Of a stretch of DNA of 64,000 nucleotides, positions 32,952 through 43,320 are shown one piece after another (position 1 is the first letter of the stretch; each line of letters begins with the position of its first letter). Source of the DNA: Rhizomys pruinosus (Eukaryota > Chordata > Mammalia > Rodentia > Spalacidae); the NCBI GenBank assembly GCA_009823505.1, contig VZQC01000265.1, positions 758,657 through 822,656 on the forward strand. The letters run 5' to 3'. The notes beneath the pieces were generated by a model. It was not told the origin of the DNA and ran no database searches. It worked only from the letters and a program-made list of their open reading frames with translations. Both the position numbers and the translations under genes were made by a program.

Positions 32952-32984
<33 letters not shown>
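32790..32984 (+). mobile_element. B3-type SINE ending in (CA)n
   Basis: 'tgctaagcctgacaacctga', 'gtttggtccccaggaccaaa', 'gcaagttgttctatgacctc', then (CA)n at 32945-32984. Confidence 0.75.
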
Positions 32985-32988
<4 letters not shown>

Positions 32989-33631
32989 TATAATAAGAGA
33001 AAGAATTTTAAATTGTTAGCCTGTACATATGGATTAAATAGAAAATAAGTAGTTGAAGAATATCAACCTTAAGAAATTTCACATTTTGTCTTGAAAATAC
33101 TGGAGCCTAATGTTGTATGAAATGCACAAAACTCACTTAAAAAAATGGTTTAAAAAAAAAAGAAAATACTGGAGCCTTCAGAATCAATGAAAAGAAAATC
33201 TTTTGCATTATCAAGAAAGGGGAAGGAATTATGCATATTCTCAACAATAGTAATAGAAGATAATTCTCCATTACTTGTTTATATTAGATCATCTTGAATC
33301 TGTATTGAAGATATAAATTATACTTCCTGCAATAAATTCAATTTGTGATTATAGATAGACTTCTCGATTTATTTTTAGTTGCTTAAAAACTGCCCCACAT
33401 TTTGCTGACCACATATCTCTTCTATGAAACTCTTTATCAGCTCCCTGGGGTGATAATTAGCATTTGGAGAGACTCTCTGGAGGAACTGTTGACTATTCCA
33501 ATGGAAAAAAAGTCTGTCTTAAATCTGGGAGACCAGGAATTGATTATAGCTCTGCCACTAAATAGATGTAACCTTACAAGTTTCACCTCCCCGGTTCTGT
33601 TCTGTTTAAAGAAAAGGAGCAGGTGGAAAAG
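32985..33631. other. Unique AT-rich sequence
   Basis: Nothing recognised. Confidence 0.4.
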
Positions 33632-33785
33632 GCAAAGCAAGCTTGAAATCCCAGCACTTGGAATGTGGAGACAGGAAGCTCTGGAGTCCAAGGCCAGTCT
33701 CAACTGCACACTGAGTTCAAGGGAAGCCTGGATTACAGGTGACCCTCTCAAAACAAACAACAACAACAACAACACAAAACCAAAA
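33632..33785 (+). mobile_element. B1/B4-like SINE
   Basis: 'gaaatcccagcacttggaat', 'ccaaggccagtctcaactgc', 'ctgagttcaagggaagcctg' and a CAA-rich tail. Confidence 0.7.
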
Positions 33786-34190
33786 CAACAAAATAAAGAA
33801 AAGAAGGGGGAGGTCAAAATCAAGTGATATCGTTCTTTCTAAGAGTTCCTTCAAGATCATAGGATTTCATCATGAGCAGTTCTCATGAACAACAGAGCAG
33901 AATCTTGGCCAAATGACCACACTTGGTTTACTGGGATGAACTGCCAAGGACTGAGACCTGGAGATTGAGCCAGGAATCCTGGAATGAAATACATGAACAA
34001 GAGCCAGAGATAAAAACTGCCACCCAATTCCCAGGAGATCCCCAGGTAATCCAGGTAAGAGGAGATATTCCTGGTTATATCCTAGAGCTTAGGAAATTGG
34101 GGCAATGGGACCAGGCATGACATGACACAGAATGTTTGTTGACCCTTGATCTAGGGAAGCTATTTTATGAAATGATTTTTAAAAACCAAT
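33786..34190. other. Unique non-coding sequence
   Basis: Nothing recognised. Confidence 0.4.
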
Positions 34191-34194
34191 TTAG

Positions 34195-34212
34195 TGTGTG
34201 TGTATGTGTGTA

Positions 34213-34265
<53 letters not shown>

Positions 34266-34390
34266 CAGAGACAGAAAGAAAGGAAGAGAAAAAGTGAGGG
34301 AGAGGGAGAATGTATTTGTGAGTGTGTTGTGTATGTGTCTGTCTGTTAAGGCGTGCACACGTGTGTGTGTGTGTGTGCGCGCACGTACTC
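34195..34390. repeat. Compound microsatellite: (GT)n, (GA)n, (GACAGA)n, (GT)n
   Basis: (GA)n at about 34215-34247, GACAGA units to about 34277, then a second GT/GC block at 34360-34384 with a gcgcgcac core. Confidence 0.95.
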
Positions 34391-34519
34391 GTGTATCTGT
34401 CTATCTGTTTGGTTTGACTGAGGTAGTAGGGACTTGGGGACTCATTATGATAACAGCTTACAGGCAGATGATCAAGACCTAAGAATACTCCAGGCTAAGG
34501 GAACACTTCCAAATGCTTT

Positions 34520-34935
34520 AAAATCTAATTAATTATTTATTATTGTGTGTATGTGTGTGTGTTTGTGTATGATGCGGAGCACATGGAATTAGTTTTGTCC
34601 TACATTTATGTGGATGCTGGGGATCAAACTCAGATTGTCAGGCTTACTTAACAAGTGCCTTGGGGCTGGGGAGATGGCTTAGCGGTTAAGAGTGCCGACT
34701 GCTCTTGCAGAGGACCGGGGTTCGATTCCTAGCACCCACATGGCTGCTAAGAACCATCTTTAACTCCAGTTCCAGGGGAATCTGATGCCCTCTTCTGACC
34801 TCCTCGGCATTGCATGACACAGGTGCACCAACCTACATGCAGACAGTACACTGATACACATAAAAAAAAATACCTCTCCCCCCAAAAAAACCCAACAAGT
34901 GCCTTTTACTGCCTGGACCATCTCACTAGCTCCTC
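34520..34935 (-). mobile_element. B3-type SINE split by a B2
   Basis: Left part 34520-34661 ('tgtggatgctggggatcaaa', 'tcaggcttacttaacaagtg') and right part 34894-34935 ('cttttactgcctggaccatc') rejoin across the inserted B2. Confidence 0.75.
34662..34893 (+). mobile_element. B2 SINE nested in B3, 12-bp target duplication
   Basis: 'ggctggggagatggcttagc', 'ggggttcgattcctagcacc' and an A-rich tail. aacaagtgcctt occurs at 34650-34661 and 34894-34905. This copy lacks the internal duplication found in the other young B2s. Confidence 0.95.
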
Positions 34936-35079
34936 AGATATTTTTTAAATGCTTGAAAATTCCAATTCCAACCTGGATAGTGTTTCTAATCCCTTACTCC
35001 GCATCTTTTGCCAAACAATTCAGTGCTCCTTTGGGGTGAGGGGCTTCAGCAGTGTTACGCAGACACCCTCTTCTAGGAC

Positions 35080-35290
35080 CTAATCAAATTTCCCTTTTTG
35101 TCTCTGACAAATTCCCTTCAAAGTATTTCATAATCTAAGGCCCAGTTCTTCATCAGAGAAACAAGAATAATGAACCCAGTGCATAGAGACAGTGTGAGAA
35201 ATGAATGTATTTGCATACACACACACACACACACACACACTCACACACACACAGTGCCAGGCACATGGAAGATGATCGTACATTTTGGTT
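35080..35290 (+). mobile_element. MIR SINE with (CA)n insertion
   Basis: 'cccagttcttcatcagagaa', 'aagaataatgaacccagtgc' and 'cagtgccaggcacatggaag' follow the MIR 3' order. (CA)n fills 35216-35253. Confidence 0.6.
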
Positions 35291-35775
35291 TCTGAACATT
35301 TACTGGGTGATAAGAGGTGACAGGTGTGAACGTTGGAGAGCTAGACAGACTTTGGCCCAGACCTTGTTCTGACCCTCCTTCACCTCTGGCCTTAGGTAAG
35401 ACATCTGAGCCTGTTCAGCCTCCGATCCCGTCCTAAGTACTAAACACACTCACACAATCCCAGTCCTTTTTGCTGGGTGCTACAGGGAGGCCCACCAGCC
35501 AGACCCAAGAGTACACCCTCGGAAGTGGACACACGGCCTCAGCAATTTTTACTAACATGAAACATAGCTTCCAATAGATGGTTGAGAGGAAAAAAATAAA
35601 AACAACACCCTATGCCGGTAGAATTTTGCAGGCTCCTTATGTGGGGTGGCTCTCCATCTTATGGTCGTGTTCACAATCCAGCCTCATGAGAGGTCTCCTT
35701 TTCTCAGGTTCTTTTCAGCTATAGCAGGGAATTAAGTCTTTGTACTTAAACCAGTTTGAATTAGGCTTTCTTGAT
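35291..35775. other. Unique non-coding sequence
   Basis: Nothing recognised; 35330-35400 may be another MIR remnant. Confidence 0.35.
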
Positions 35776-35779
35776 ATCT

Positions 35780-35982
35780 TTTTTTTTTTATGTGTATGAG
35801 TGTACTGTATGCATGTATGGACATGCACCAGAATCATGCAATGTCTGTGGAGCTCAGAAGAGGGTGTTGAATTTCCCTGGAACTGGAGTTATAGACAGCC
35901 ACCATGTGGATGCTGGGGATTGAACCTGGGTCCTCTGCCAGAGCAGCCAATGCTCTTAACTGCTGAGCCATCTCTCCATTAG
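35780..35982 (-). mobile_element. B3 SINE
   Basis: 'ccaccatgtggatgctgggg', 'attgaacctgggtcctctgc', 'aatgctcttaactgctgagc' and 'catctctcca'. A complete antisense copy. Confidence 0.9.
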
Positions 35983-35987
35983 ATCAA

Positions 35988-36178
35988 AAGAGCAAGGTCC
36001 TTGTGAATTGAATTAGTGCCCTTGTAAGATAGGCTTGAGGGAAACCACTCTTTCTACCCCAAGTGAGTCCAGGCAGAAAGTACCACCTATGACACATAAA
36101 GCAGGCCCTCTCTACCTAATCTACCACTGTCTTGATCTTGAGTTTCTCAGCCTCCAAAACTGTTATGAAATAAATTTG

Positions 36179-36218
<40 letters not shown>

Positions 36219-36268
36219 TCCTTAAGTCTATGGTATTTTGTGATAGCAGTCCAATTGGACTAAGATAG
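35988..36268 (+). mobile_element. MaLR-type LTR 3' part with (TA)n
   Basis: 'ttgatcttgagtttctcagc', 'ctccaaaactgttatgaaat', then, after (TA)n at 36180-36217, 'gtctatggtattttgtgata' and 'ggactaagatag', the standard end of an old mammalian MaLR-type LTR. Confidence 0.7.
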
Positions 36269-36309
36269 AATCAGAATCCATTTTCCATCAAAAGGCATCT
36301 ATAAAATAG

Positions 36310-36600
36310 TTTGACTTCTCTACTTCTGCTTTGGTTAACTATTATTAAATAACAAATTGTTCCCATTTTACAGAAACTTACATTAAATATTTGCTCACTG
36401 AGAGATCCACAAGCATCTTGGCTAAGTGGTTTTGACTCATAAAGTTGGTGTCAAGATGTCATTTGGATCATAGTTATCTCAAGACTTAACCAGAGTTGGG
36501 AGGTTTATCTTCAAGTTCACCCACATAGCTGTAGGCAGGACTTGGTTAGCTGTGGTCTAGAGTCTTCAGTTCCTTGACACTTAGGCTTCTATGTACTTGA
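36310..36600 (-). mobile_element. Ancient mammalian LTR-like repeat, diverged
   Basis: 'cattttacagaaacttacat' and 'tctcaagacttaaccagagt' follow the layout of an old mammalian repeat also suspected at 50130 and 63195. Low certainty. Confidence 0.35.
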
Positions 36601-36604
36601 TAAC

Positions 36605-36793
36605 AGATGATAGATGATAGATAGAGAGATAGATGACAGCTAAATAGATGATAGACATCGATGATAGATAGATATTTAGGTAGATAGATGATACATGATA
36701 GATTAGATAAATAGGTAGATAGATAATAGATAGATAGAAGATAGATAGATGATAGATATAGACAGCTTGATAGATACATAGATAGGTGATAGA
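36605..36793. repeat. (GATA)n imperfect microsatellite
   Basis: GATA/GATG/GACA units over about 190 bases with many interruptions. Confidence 0.93.
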
Positions 36794-37025
36794 GCAGTCA
36801 CACTCATATATAACCTAGTCTTGATAGTAACATATTCTCTCCATACTCTGTTTATGAACACTAACCCTGGCACAGTGTGGGAGATGATTGCATTGTGTGA
36901 ATACTAGGTGTGAATACCAGGAATCATGGCTCATTGGAGGCCATTCTGAAGACCCACAACCACAACTGCCATGGGTTGTTTTAGCCTACATTTTCCTTTT
37001 CCCCGGAGACTTACTGGAACAGAGA

Positions 37026-37320
37026 GGAACTTCCGTTATGGTTTGAATAAAACAAAAGTCCCCCATGTGATCATATGTTTGGACACCAGTGCCCAGCTAT
37101 GGGAATTTATTCTGTGGAAGCCTGGCAGTGCTTTTTGATACATTGTCAGAGATGTGAACCAGTAGCCTTACTCTCCTCCTGCCACAGGCTCCAGCCACCC
37201 CAGGCTTCAGCCACCTCCATCACCTTGATACCCTCAAACTGTGAGCCAAAATAAGTCTTTCCTCCTTTACATTACTTTTCGCCAGGTATTTGGTCACAGC
37301 CACAAAAAAGTAACTCATAC
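37026..37320 (+). mobile_element. LTR-type medium-reiterated repeat (MaLR-like)
   Basis: 'ttatggtttgaataaaacaa', 'caaactgtgagccaaaataa', 'gtctttcctcctttacatta' and 'ggtcacagccacaaaaaagt' match this repeat type in order. Confidence 0.65.
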
Positions 37321-38525
37321 ATGTTCTGCTTTCTCTTCGTTCATTTCCCTGTAAGACAGTGAATTACATCCTTTACTCCTGTGCTCTGTTCAGGTCTAAT
37401 CTACCCCATACAGGCATTCCCAAAGATAGTTCTTTCTCCAGAGGAATTGTTAGTAAGAAGCATAAAAGTTTATATTTAATCATTTCTATCTATAAATGTG
37501 TTTGTGTATCTATCTTTCCTTGATAATGAAAGAAAAACTTTAAATAGTAGAAAGCACTGACCATTCCTTAAATTCTTCTCCCAGTCCCCACCAAAGATTG
37601 CAGTGCCTTTTTCCTGTGGGAATTAATTCCTTGGAAGCAAGGGAGGACCCATATCACTTGTGTTAGCTATCCAAGCCATGTGGCAAGAAAGCATGGCTTT
37701 TTTTTTTTTTTTTTTTTTTTTTTCAGGTATTCCTGCTAGAGGAAGCAAGGCCTGAAATGAGGCAGAAAATTGAATTAGTAGATTTTAGATCCAGAACGGT
37801 CACTGAAATTTCATGTACATGTAGGAGTTGATGTCACTAAGCATCTATCTACTAAGTGCCAGGAATCAGCACCAGGAGGAATAAAGGCACCAAGAATCCC
37901 TCCTCTTACAGAGCTTATGTTCTTGTGGATAAAGACTAGCACATAAATGCATACTAGGCTGAGAAGAAAACCACAGCGAGTTAAACAGACTGACAACAGG
38001 CGTACCTATTAATTCAAGCACTCACAATAGTCCTTTGTTGTACCTATCCCTGGCTGGTGTTATTTCCAGATGTGAGACCTGTCACTCTAAAAAGGATCTT
38101 TGAATAAACACATTTTGCTGAGTTAAGAATGGCACCTACTACGAGACAGACTGAAAAGGGGTAAAGGGGTTAAAGAGAAAACTCACTCTATAATTTACAC
38201 ATATCATTTTAATCCACCAAAGAGAGTATTAGAAGTCTGTCCTCATCCCACTGCCACTGAACGCATCTGAGGTCGCCCTAACAGAAATGACATGTTAAAA
38301 TAAAACTCCAAGTCTTTCCTAGTAGAAACAAAATGGATTCATGTCACAAATTCATTCTTTCTTGGAGAATTTAGAATACTCAATGCACATCCATATCCTT
38401 TTAAATAACTCAAAACAAAAATGGTATCATATTATAATGGAAAAAAATACATGAACTTTCTTTTCCTGAAAAATCCTTCTTGATTGTCCAGGGCAGAATG
38501 GCAAATTCACTCTTCTCAGAAGACT
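37321..38525. other. Unique non-coding sequence
   Basis: Contains a 26-T run (37698-37723); otherwise nothing recognised. Confidence 0.4.
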
Positions 38526-38527
38526 TG

Positions 38528-38684
38528 TAACCCAGGCATGGTGGCTCATGCCTTTAATCCTAGCGCTTGGGAGGCAGAGGCAGGCAGATCTCTGTGAGTT
38601 CAAGGCCAGCCTGGTCTACAGAGTGAGTTCTAGGACAGCCAGAGCTACAGGGAGACCCTCCTTCGAAAAGACCAAAAAAAAAAG
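38528..38684 (+). mobile_element. B1 SINE
   Basis: 'cccaggcatggtggctcatg', 'gtgagttcaaggccagcctg' and 'ctacagggagaccctccttc', with an A-rich tail. Confidence 0.95.
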
Positions 38685-39000
38685 AAGTGTTGTTACAGCC
38701 TCCAGAGATTCAAGGGTGTGGGAGATGACACAGAGACCTGATCTTATTATGTGTTGGCCTTTATTATACCTCCCCTGCCCAGTGTCTTACTCGACCACTT
38801 CATGTGTCTCTTGCACAGTGGTCAATGGTCACTGTGTTGTGAGATTTGTGAGCTTTTCACAAGATGCACATCCTCTGCTGGAGTCACTCCTTATCTGCCG
38901 CTCACTACACACACACTGCCCTCCCATATTTGCTAGGCCTCAAGGAAATCAGCTGGTGGGATCACCTCACACCTTGTGCCTTCAGCAAACTATCCTTGAT
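38685..39000. other. Unique non-coding sequence
   Basis: Nothing recognised. Confidence 0.4.
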
Positions 39001-39112
39001 AAGGGCATGGTGGATGTCACAGGTCTCGAATCCCAGCTCTTGGGAGGTAGAGGCAGGTGATCTCCGTGAGTTCGAAGCCAACTTGGTCTATATGATGAGT
39101 TCTAGGAGGGAG
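39001..39112 (+). mobile_element. B1 SINE, partial and diverged
   Basis: 'agctcttgggaggtagaggc', 'gatctccgtgagttcgaagc' and 'caacttggtctatatgatga'. No A-tail. Confidence 0.8.
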
Positions 39113-39431
39113 AGTCTCTGTGCACTTGCTGCTTGTATTCTTCAGGTTCTGCATTGGAAACAAACCAGCGAGCCTCTGGCTCATTGGCCACAGGGCTTTC
39201 TAAGTCGTATTAATGTATGCCACTGTCCTTAGGCTCCTCAGAACCATCTGTCCCCTGGGCTTCATTTTGCTAAAATCCAGTAAGAACAAGGGAACCGCTC
39301 CTTCTTGATTTCAAAGCCAATGCTTGCATCTGTTAAATGACCATTGAATAAATACTTTCCCCACTGTGTGCAAAGCACTGGGTATGAGGCTGTGGGAGAG
39401 TTAAAGCAGACAAGAAGAACCCCAGGGCCAG

Positions 39432-39650
39432 CGACCCAGAGGGCAGACTCTGGACTGACTATGTGTCTGAATTTGGGTTCTCTTCCACTCCTAATTAGCT
39501 GTGTGATCTTGGACAGCTTCTTAACTTCTCCATTCCTTCCTGACCTGTGGGATATGAACTCACAAAGGGATTGTGAGAATTAAATGAATTAACACAGGTA
39601 AGGCCACTTAAGTGCCAAGTAAGTGCTAAGAGCTGTTAATTGTCAGGTAA
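39432..39650 (+). mobile_element. MIR SINE
   Basis: 'cagactctggactgactatg', 'attagctgtgtgatcttgga', 'ttgtgagaattaaatgaatt' and 'gccaagtaagtgctaagagc' keep MIR order well. Confidence 0.88.
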
Positions 39651-39682
39651 AAGAAGCAGATAAGCCCAGGCTAGGAACAATG

Positions 39683-39950
39683 ATTTTTTTAATTAATTTA
39701 TTTATTTTTATTTTTTTATCAAATCTAGACCTGTGTCCCCCCCCATTCCCCCACCCCACCAGAGTTCATGCATTCTGCCAAACATGCTTTTCATCTCTTT
39801 CTCAGTCTTTCTCAATATTCTCCATGAGGAAGTTGACTGTTTTGAGCAGAAGTTCACTGTTTCAGTTAGTTCTTTGATGCAGCCCTTTCTGTTGTTGTTG
39901 TTGTTTCCAATATGCATCACTCCCATCTGTTTTGGACAATGATTATTATC
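39683..39950 (-). mobile_element. Possible LINE-1 3' tail fragment
   Basis: T/A-rich start, then a C-rich segment ('cccccccattcccccacccc') and 'agagttcatgcattctgcca', the composition of antisense rodent LINE-1 3' UTR. No ORF2 present, so tentative. Confidence 0.35.
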
Positions 39951-40059
39951 TGCACTGGCTGCAACTTTAGTTAGGAGATTCCATTTTGCTCTCCTCTCCT
40001 AAAATTGTCAAAACCTTGGTGCGAGTTTTCTAAACCATAAGCATCTTTTATTTATTTAT

Positions 40060-40311
40060 TTTATTTATTTTTTTATTAATTTTATTTATTTCTGTATGTG
40101 TATGAATGTACTGTCTGCATGCAGGTTTGTGCATCCGTGTCATGCAATGCCGCGGAGGTCAGAAGAGAGTCTCGGATTCCCCTGGAACTGGAGTTCTCCT
40201 GGAATTGGAGTTACAGACGGTTCTCGGCTGCCATGTGGGTGCTGGGGATCGAACCCGGGTCCTCTGTAAGAGCGGTCGGTGCTCTTAACCGCTAGGCCAT
40301 CTCTCCAGCCC
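40060..40311 (-). mobile_element. B2 SINE with internal duplication, young
   Basis: T-rich tail, 'gcaatgccgcggaggtcaga', 'tggaactggagttctcctgg', 'gaattggagttacagacggt', 'gggatcgaacccgggtcctc' and 'gccatctctccagcccc'. An imperfect duplication of 'taagcatcttttattt' flanks it. CpG-rich, so recent. Close to identical to 49622-49866. Confidence 0.93.
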
Positions 40312-40337
40312 CTAAACATCTTTTATTTTTAAAATTA

Positions 40338-40500
40338 GTGTGTGTGTGTGTGTGTGTAGGCCAGAAGAAAGCATGGAATCCCGTGGTGCTGGAGTTATGG
40401 TCAGTTGTGAGCCAGTCCATGTGGGTGCTGGGAACAAACTCCAGTCCTTTGTAAGAACAGCAAGCGCTCTTAAGCGCTGAGCCATCTCATCTCTCCAGAC
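40338..40500 (-). mobile_element. B3-type SINE with (GT)n
   Basis: 'gccagaagaaagcatggaat', 'tccatgtgggtgctgggaac' and 'gcgctcttaagcgctgagcc', adjacent to the preceding B2. Confidence 0.8.
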
Positions 40501-41600
40501 CCAAACCTCTTTGTTTCCTATACTTCTCAATAGCACTTTTCCCCTTTCTAGGCCTTTTTTTTTTTTTTTTCCGTGTGTTATCAGGTAGTAAAGAGAGAAA
40601 CACACAAAATGTTCTTCTTTGCCCTGTTACTCACTGCATCAAACATTTTGACTCCGAGTCTTTGATTTGGTTGTGTTTGGCTTGGTGTTTAATCCTCTCA
40701 GTAACCAAGATTTCCTGTTGCAGATGAAGATCCATAGACATCAGGGAAGACTGCTTGGAAGCGTCCAAGCTGGGGTTCAGAAGCAGATTCAGCAGCTCCA
40801 GAAACAGGGCTGTTAACCCTTCATGACCTAGCCAGTGCTGTGATCCCAGACTAGCCTCCCCAAAGCCCCAGACATTTGTAACCTTCCAAGAATCATTGTT
40901 TTAACCTGCCTCTGAATAGCGGGAAATGAAGAGCTGTGATATTAACAAGGCAGAGACTCTCCTAAGTGTGGAGGACCCTTGAAAAGGGTATTTTAATCAT
41001 GGGTGTCATGTCTTATGATTGTGTCTGTTTGTATTTAGTGCACTCCTTATCCTTGATGTTTCCGCCCCGAGGACATCCAACTGAACAAAATTGCATACAT
41101 CTTTATGGATTACCCTTTCTGCATCCATAAGTTATCTGCCCTTTTAAAATAATTTGCACTAAAACACCAAGTGTTTTTTCTAATGGGGATAGACAGCTAG
41201 TGTTTTTTGATGCAAATGACTTCGCTAGGCAATCTCTCCAGCCCAGAGCTAAATCTGCAACCACAGCAGAGGGCTCAGAGGCCCGGTGCTTCCAGAAGCA
41301 ATTTAAGCCCAGCAGTTGGGAGTTGCCGAGTCACTTAAAGCCTCTGCTCTGTTAGGGAACACTAAATGAGACATCAGAAAAATATGGGTAACAAAGAGCA
41401 GAGATGTTTCAACGGCATTGATTATAATATCTACCACTCTTGTTTTTAAGAAACTTGCTTCCAGTCAGGTGGGTTTCATGCTTGTATGAAATGATTGACC
41501 AATAAATAAAATCATAAGCATAATCACAGGGTTTTATTTTCTCCTCTAGGTAAAATGCTGAGGTTTTCTGTTTGGGATTTTAAAACAAATGGTATTGGTA
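40501..41600. other. Unique non-coding sequence
   Basis: A T run near 40560; otherwise nothing recognised in about 1.1 kb. Confidence 0.4.
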
Positions 41601-41702
41601 TTTCTTTTCTCTCCCTCCCTCCCTCTTTCCTTCCCTCTTTCCTTCCCTCCCTCCCTCCCTCCCTGCCTCCCTCCCTCCCTTCCTCCCTTTCCTACTTCTT
41701 TT
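41601..41702. repeat. Polypyrimidine tract (CCCT/CCTT)n
   Basis: 64 uninterrupted pyrimidines (41601-41664) and then a nearly pure stretch. It is the tail of the adjacent antisense SINE. Confidence 0.93.
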
Positions 41703-41897
41703 TGAAAGGGTCTCTAAGCCAAGCTGACCTCCAACTTCCTACGTAGCTGACCTTGAACTCCCTATCCTCCTGCCTCTGCCTCCTAAGCTTAAAAGTGCAC
41801 AACATCACATTCAGTCTCTGTGCTGCTGGGATTGAATCCAGGGATCTTTTGCATGCTAGGCAAGCACTCTGCCTACTGAACTGCATCCACAACCTTT
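41700..41897 (-). mobile_element. B4 SINE (B1-like plus ID-like halves)
   Basis: A B1-like antisense half ('gctgaccttgaactccctat', 'cctcctgcctctgcctccta') is followed by an ID-like half ('gggattgaatccagggatct', 'tgctaggcaagcactctgcc'). This composite is the B4 layout. Confidence 0.8.
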
Positions 41898-42734
41898 CAA
41901 TAGTATTTCTAAATCCTACTGAAGAACTCCATGTAAACTTACATCCTTTTCCACTACTTTTACATGTAGTTTGGAGTTTTTCAGTGTGTGCCTTGGTTTA
42001 GCTACTTAAACCTGAATAAACCAAATCTCCCCTTAATAACACAAGAAATCTGAGTATTTAAGTAGAGAAAGGGAAATGAGCCCTGTACAAGGAAGGGCAA
42101 TTCGAATCTGTGGCTACCTCTAAGCTAAACCTAAATGTATGTCTTACTGTAGTCACCATAGTTCTTTGGCTGCTTTTTTTTTTTAAACCTATAACTGATT
42201 ATGGAAGAAGAATACATAGAAAAAAAGGACTATTATCAGATTAATGAGATGTTTGAGAAATGAGCTCTGCAGGCAAAAGAAACAATTACATGTGACCTCG
42301 CTTGTTGTCCAGATCATAATTAATAATTGCTGTTCATTCTTAAGCAGTAATTGCCACAGTGTCACTTCCAGCCACATTCAGGCCAGGGCACCCAGACAGT
42401 GGCTCTCTGCCTGTGAGCAGTTGGCCAGCACAGCTCTCTGTGGCGGGAATGGAGACAGTTTACCCTGGGAACCCTGACTGGGGATGTTAAATCATTTGCA
42501 GACCATTAAATGATCTGCACCCCAGGGGAGCAAGAGTCCCTAAGCCACTTTCTCATACATTCCACACCCCAGCCTCCCCAGCATTCCACTCTGCCCTCTC
42601 CACTCAGGACTCTTCAGCATCTTGGGTACCCTGTGTCCTGGCCCTAGGAGACACAGAACTGCCACCTCAGCAGCTGCTCTCAAGTCCCTCCTCTGCTTGT
42701 GTATGCCCCCTAGTGGATTCTCTGGGACTCCTTT
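41898..42734. other. Unique non-coding sequence with a CTCF-like site
   Basis: No SINE or exon recognised. A strong CTCF core match lies at 42705-42716. Confidence 0.4.
42705..42716 (-). promoter_or_regulatory. CTCF-like motif
   Basis: Plus strand gccccctagtgg, that is CCACTAGGGGGC on the minus strand, an exact match to the CTCF core. It lies in unique sequence next to a B3 fragment and has the same orientation as the site at 26490. Confidence 0.6.
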
Positions 42735-42857
42735 TTATTTAGTTAGTTTTAAAATGTGTATGTATGAGTTTTTTGCCTGCAAGTAAGTGCACCTGTGGAT
42801 ACAATGCCCACAGAATCCAGAAGAGGGCATCAGATCCCCTGAAACTGGAATTATAAG
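42735..42857 (-). mobile_element. B3 SINE fragment
   Basis: 'cacctgtggatacaatgccc' and 'ccagaagagggcatcagatc', then 'ctgaaactggaattata'. The tRNA-like half is missing where LINE-1-like sequence begins. Confidence 0.7.
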
Positions 42858-43320
42858 GTAATTGTACCCCCTTCCCCATTGGCACCCTCCCATAGCACTC
42901 CCCCAAATTCATACACTCTGTCATTTATGCTAAGATCCATTGTGTCAAGTTAGTGTCCCCAGAGCAAGTTCATCCACTGAGGTCTAGTCAGCCTACCCAG
43001 AGTCCCTTGCTTTAAGATCAGCTCTTCTTCACCCAATAGTAATCAGCTGCCAATATACCTTCGACTAGGATTGGGGTCTGTTGCCCATTTCCCCAGTTCC
43101 ATACCAGGTTTTTGTCTGCTTGAGTGTACATGGGTCTCATGACCTTATGCCTCCTAAACTAGCTCACTCCCAGTGTGTCTCAAGGTGTGATCTGGGAGGT
43201 CTCCCTGGCACAAGGCCATGTGTGAATCTTTAGCCTACAGATTCCCAAACCCTGACCCATACCTGTTGCATTGGAGCCTCAGGGGCTCCTAAGAAAACAC
43301 CCTCCCGCCTCCTTGTAGAT
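42858..43320 (-). mobile_element. LINE-1 3' UTR-like fragment, related to 2.2-2.9 kb
   Basis: Shares an ordered series of phrases with 2240-2560: a 'tggcaccctccc' stretch, 'tcatttatgctaagatccat' (vs 'tcattcctgctagagtccgt'), and 'ccaggtttttgtctgcttga' (vs 'ctgggtttttgttcacctga'). Both look like antisense rodent LINE-1 3' UTR. Confidence 0.55.

Noticed and set aside
34198..34482. 94-codon Arg/Glu/Asp-rich frame
   Set aside because: It is the translation of GA and GACAGA microsatellites.
36605..36793. Regularly spaced GATA units resembling an array
   Set aside because: It is an imperfect tetranucleotide microsatellite; there are no spacers of constant length and nothing CRISPR-like.
40106..40295. 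tRNA-like A/B-box sequences in several short blocks
   Set aside because: They are heads of B2/B3/ID SINEs, not tRNA genes; no cloverleaf beyond the SINE head.
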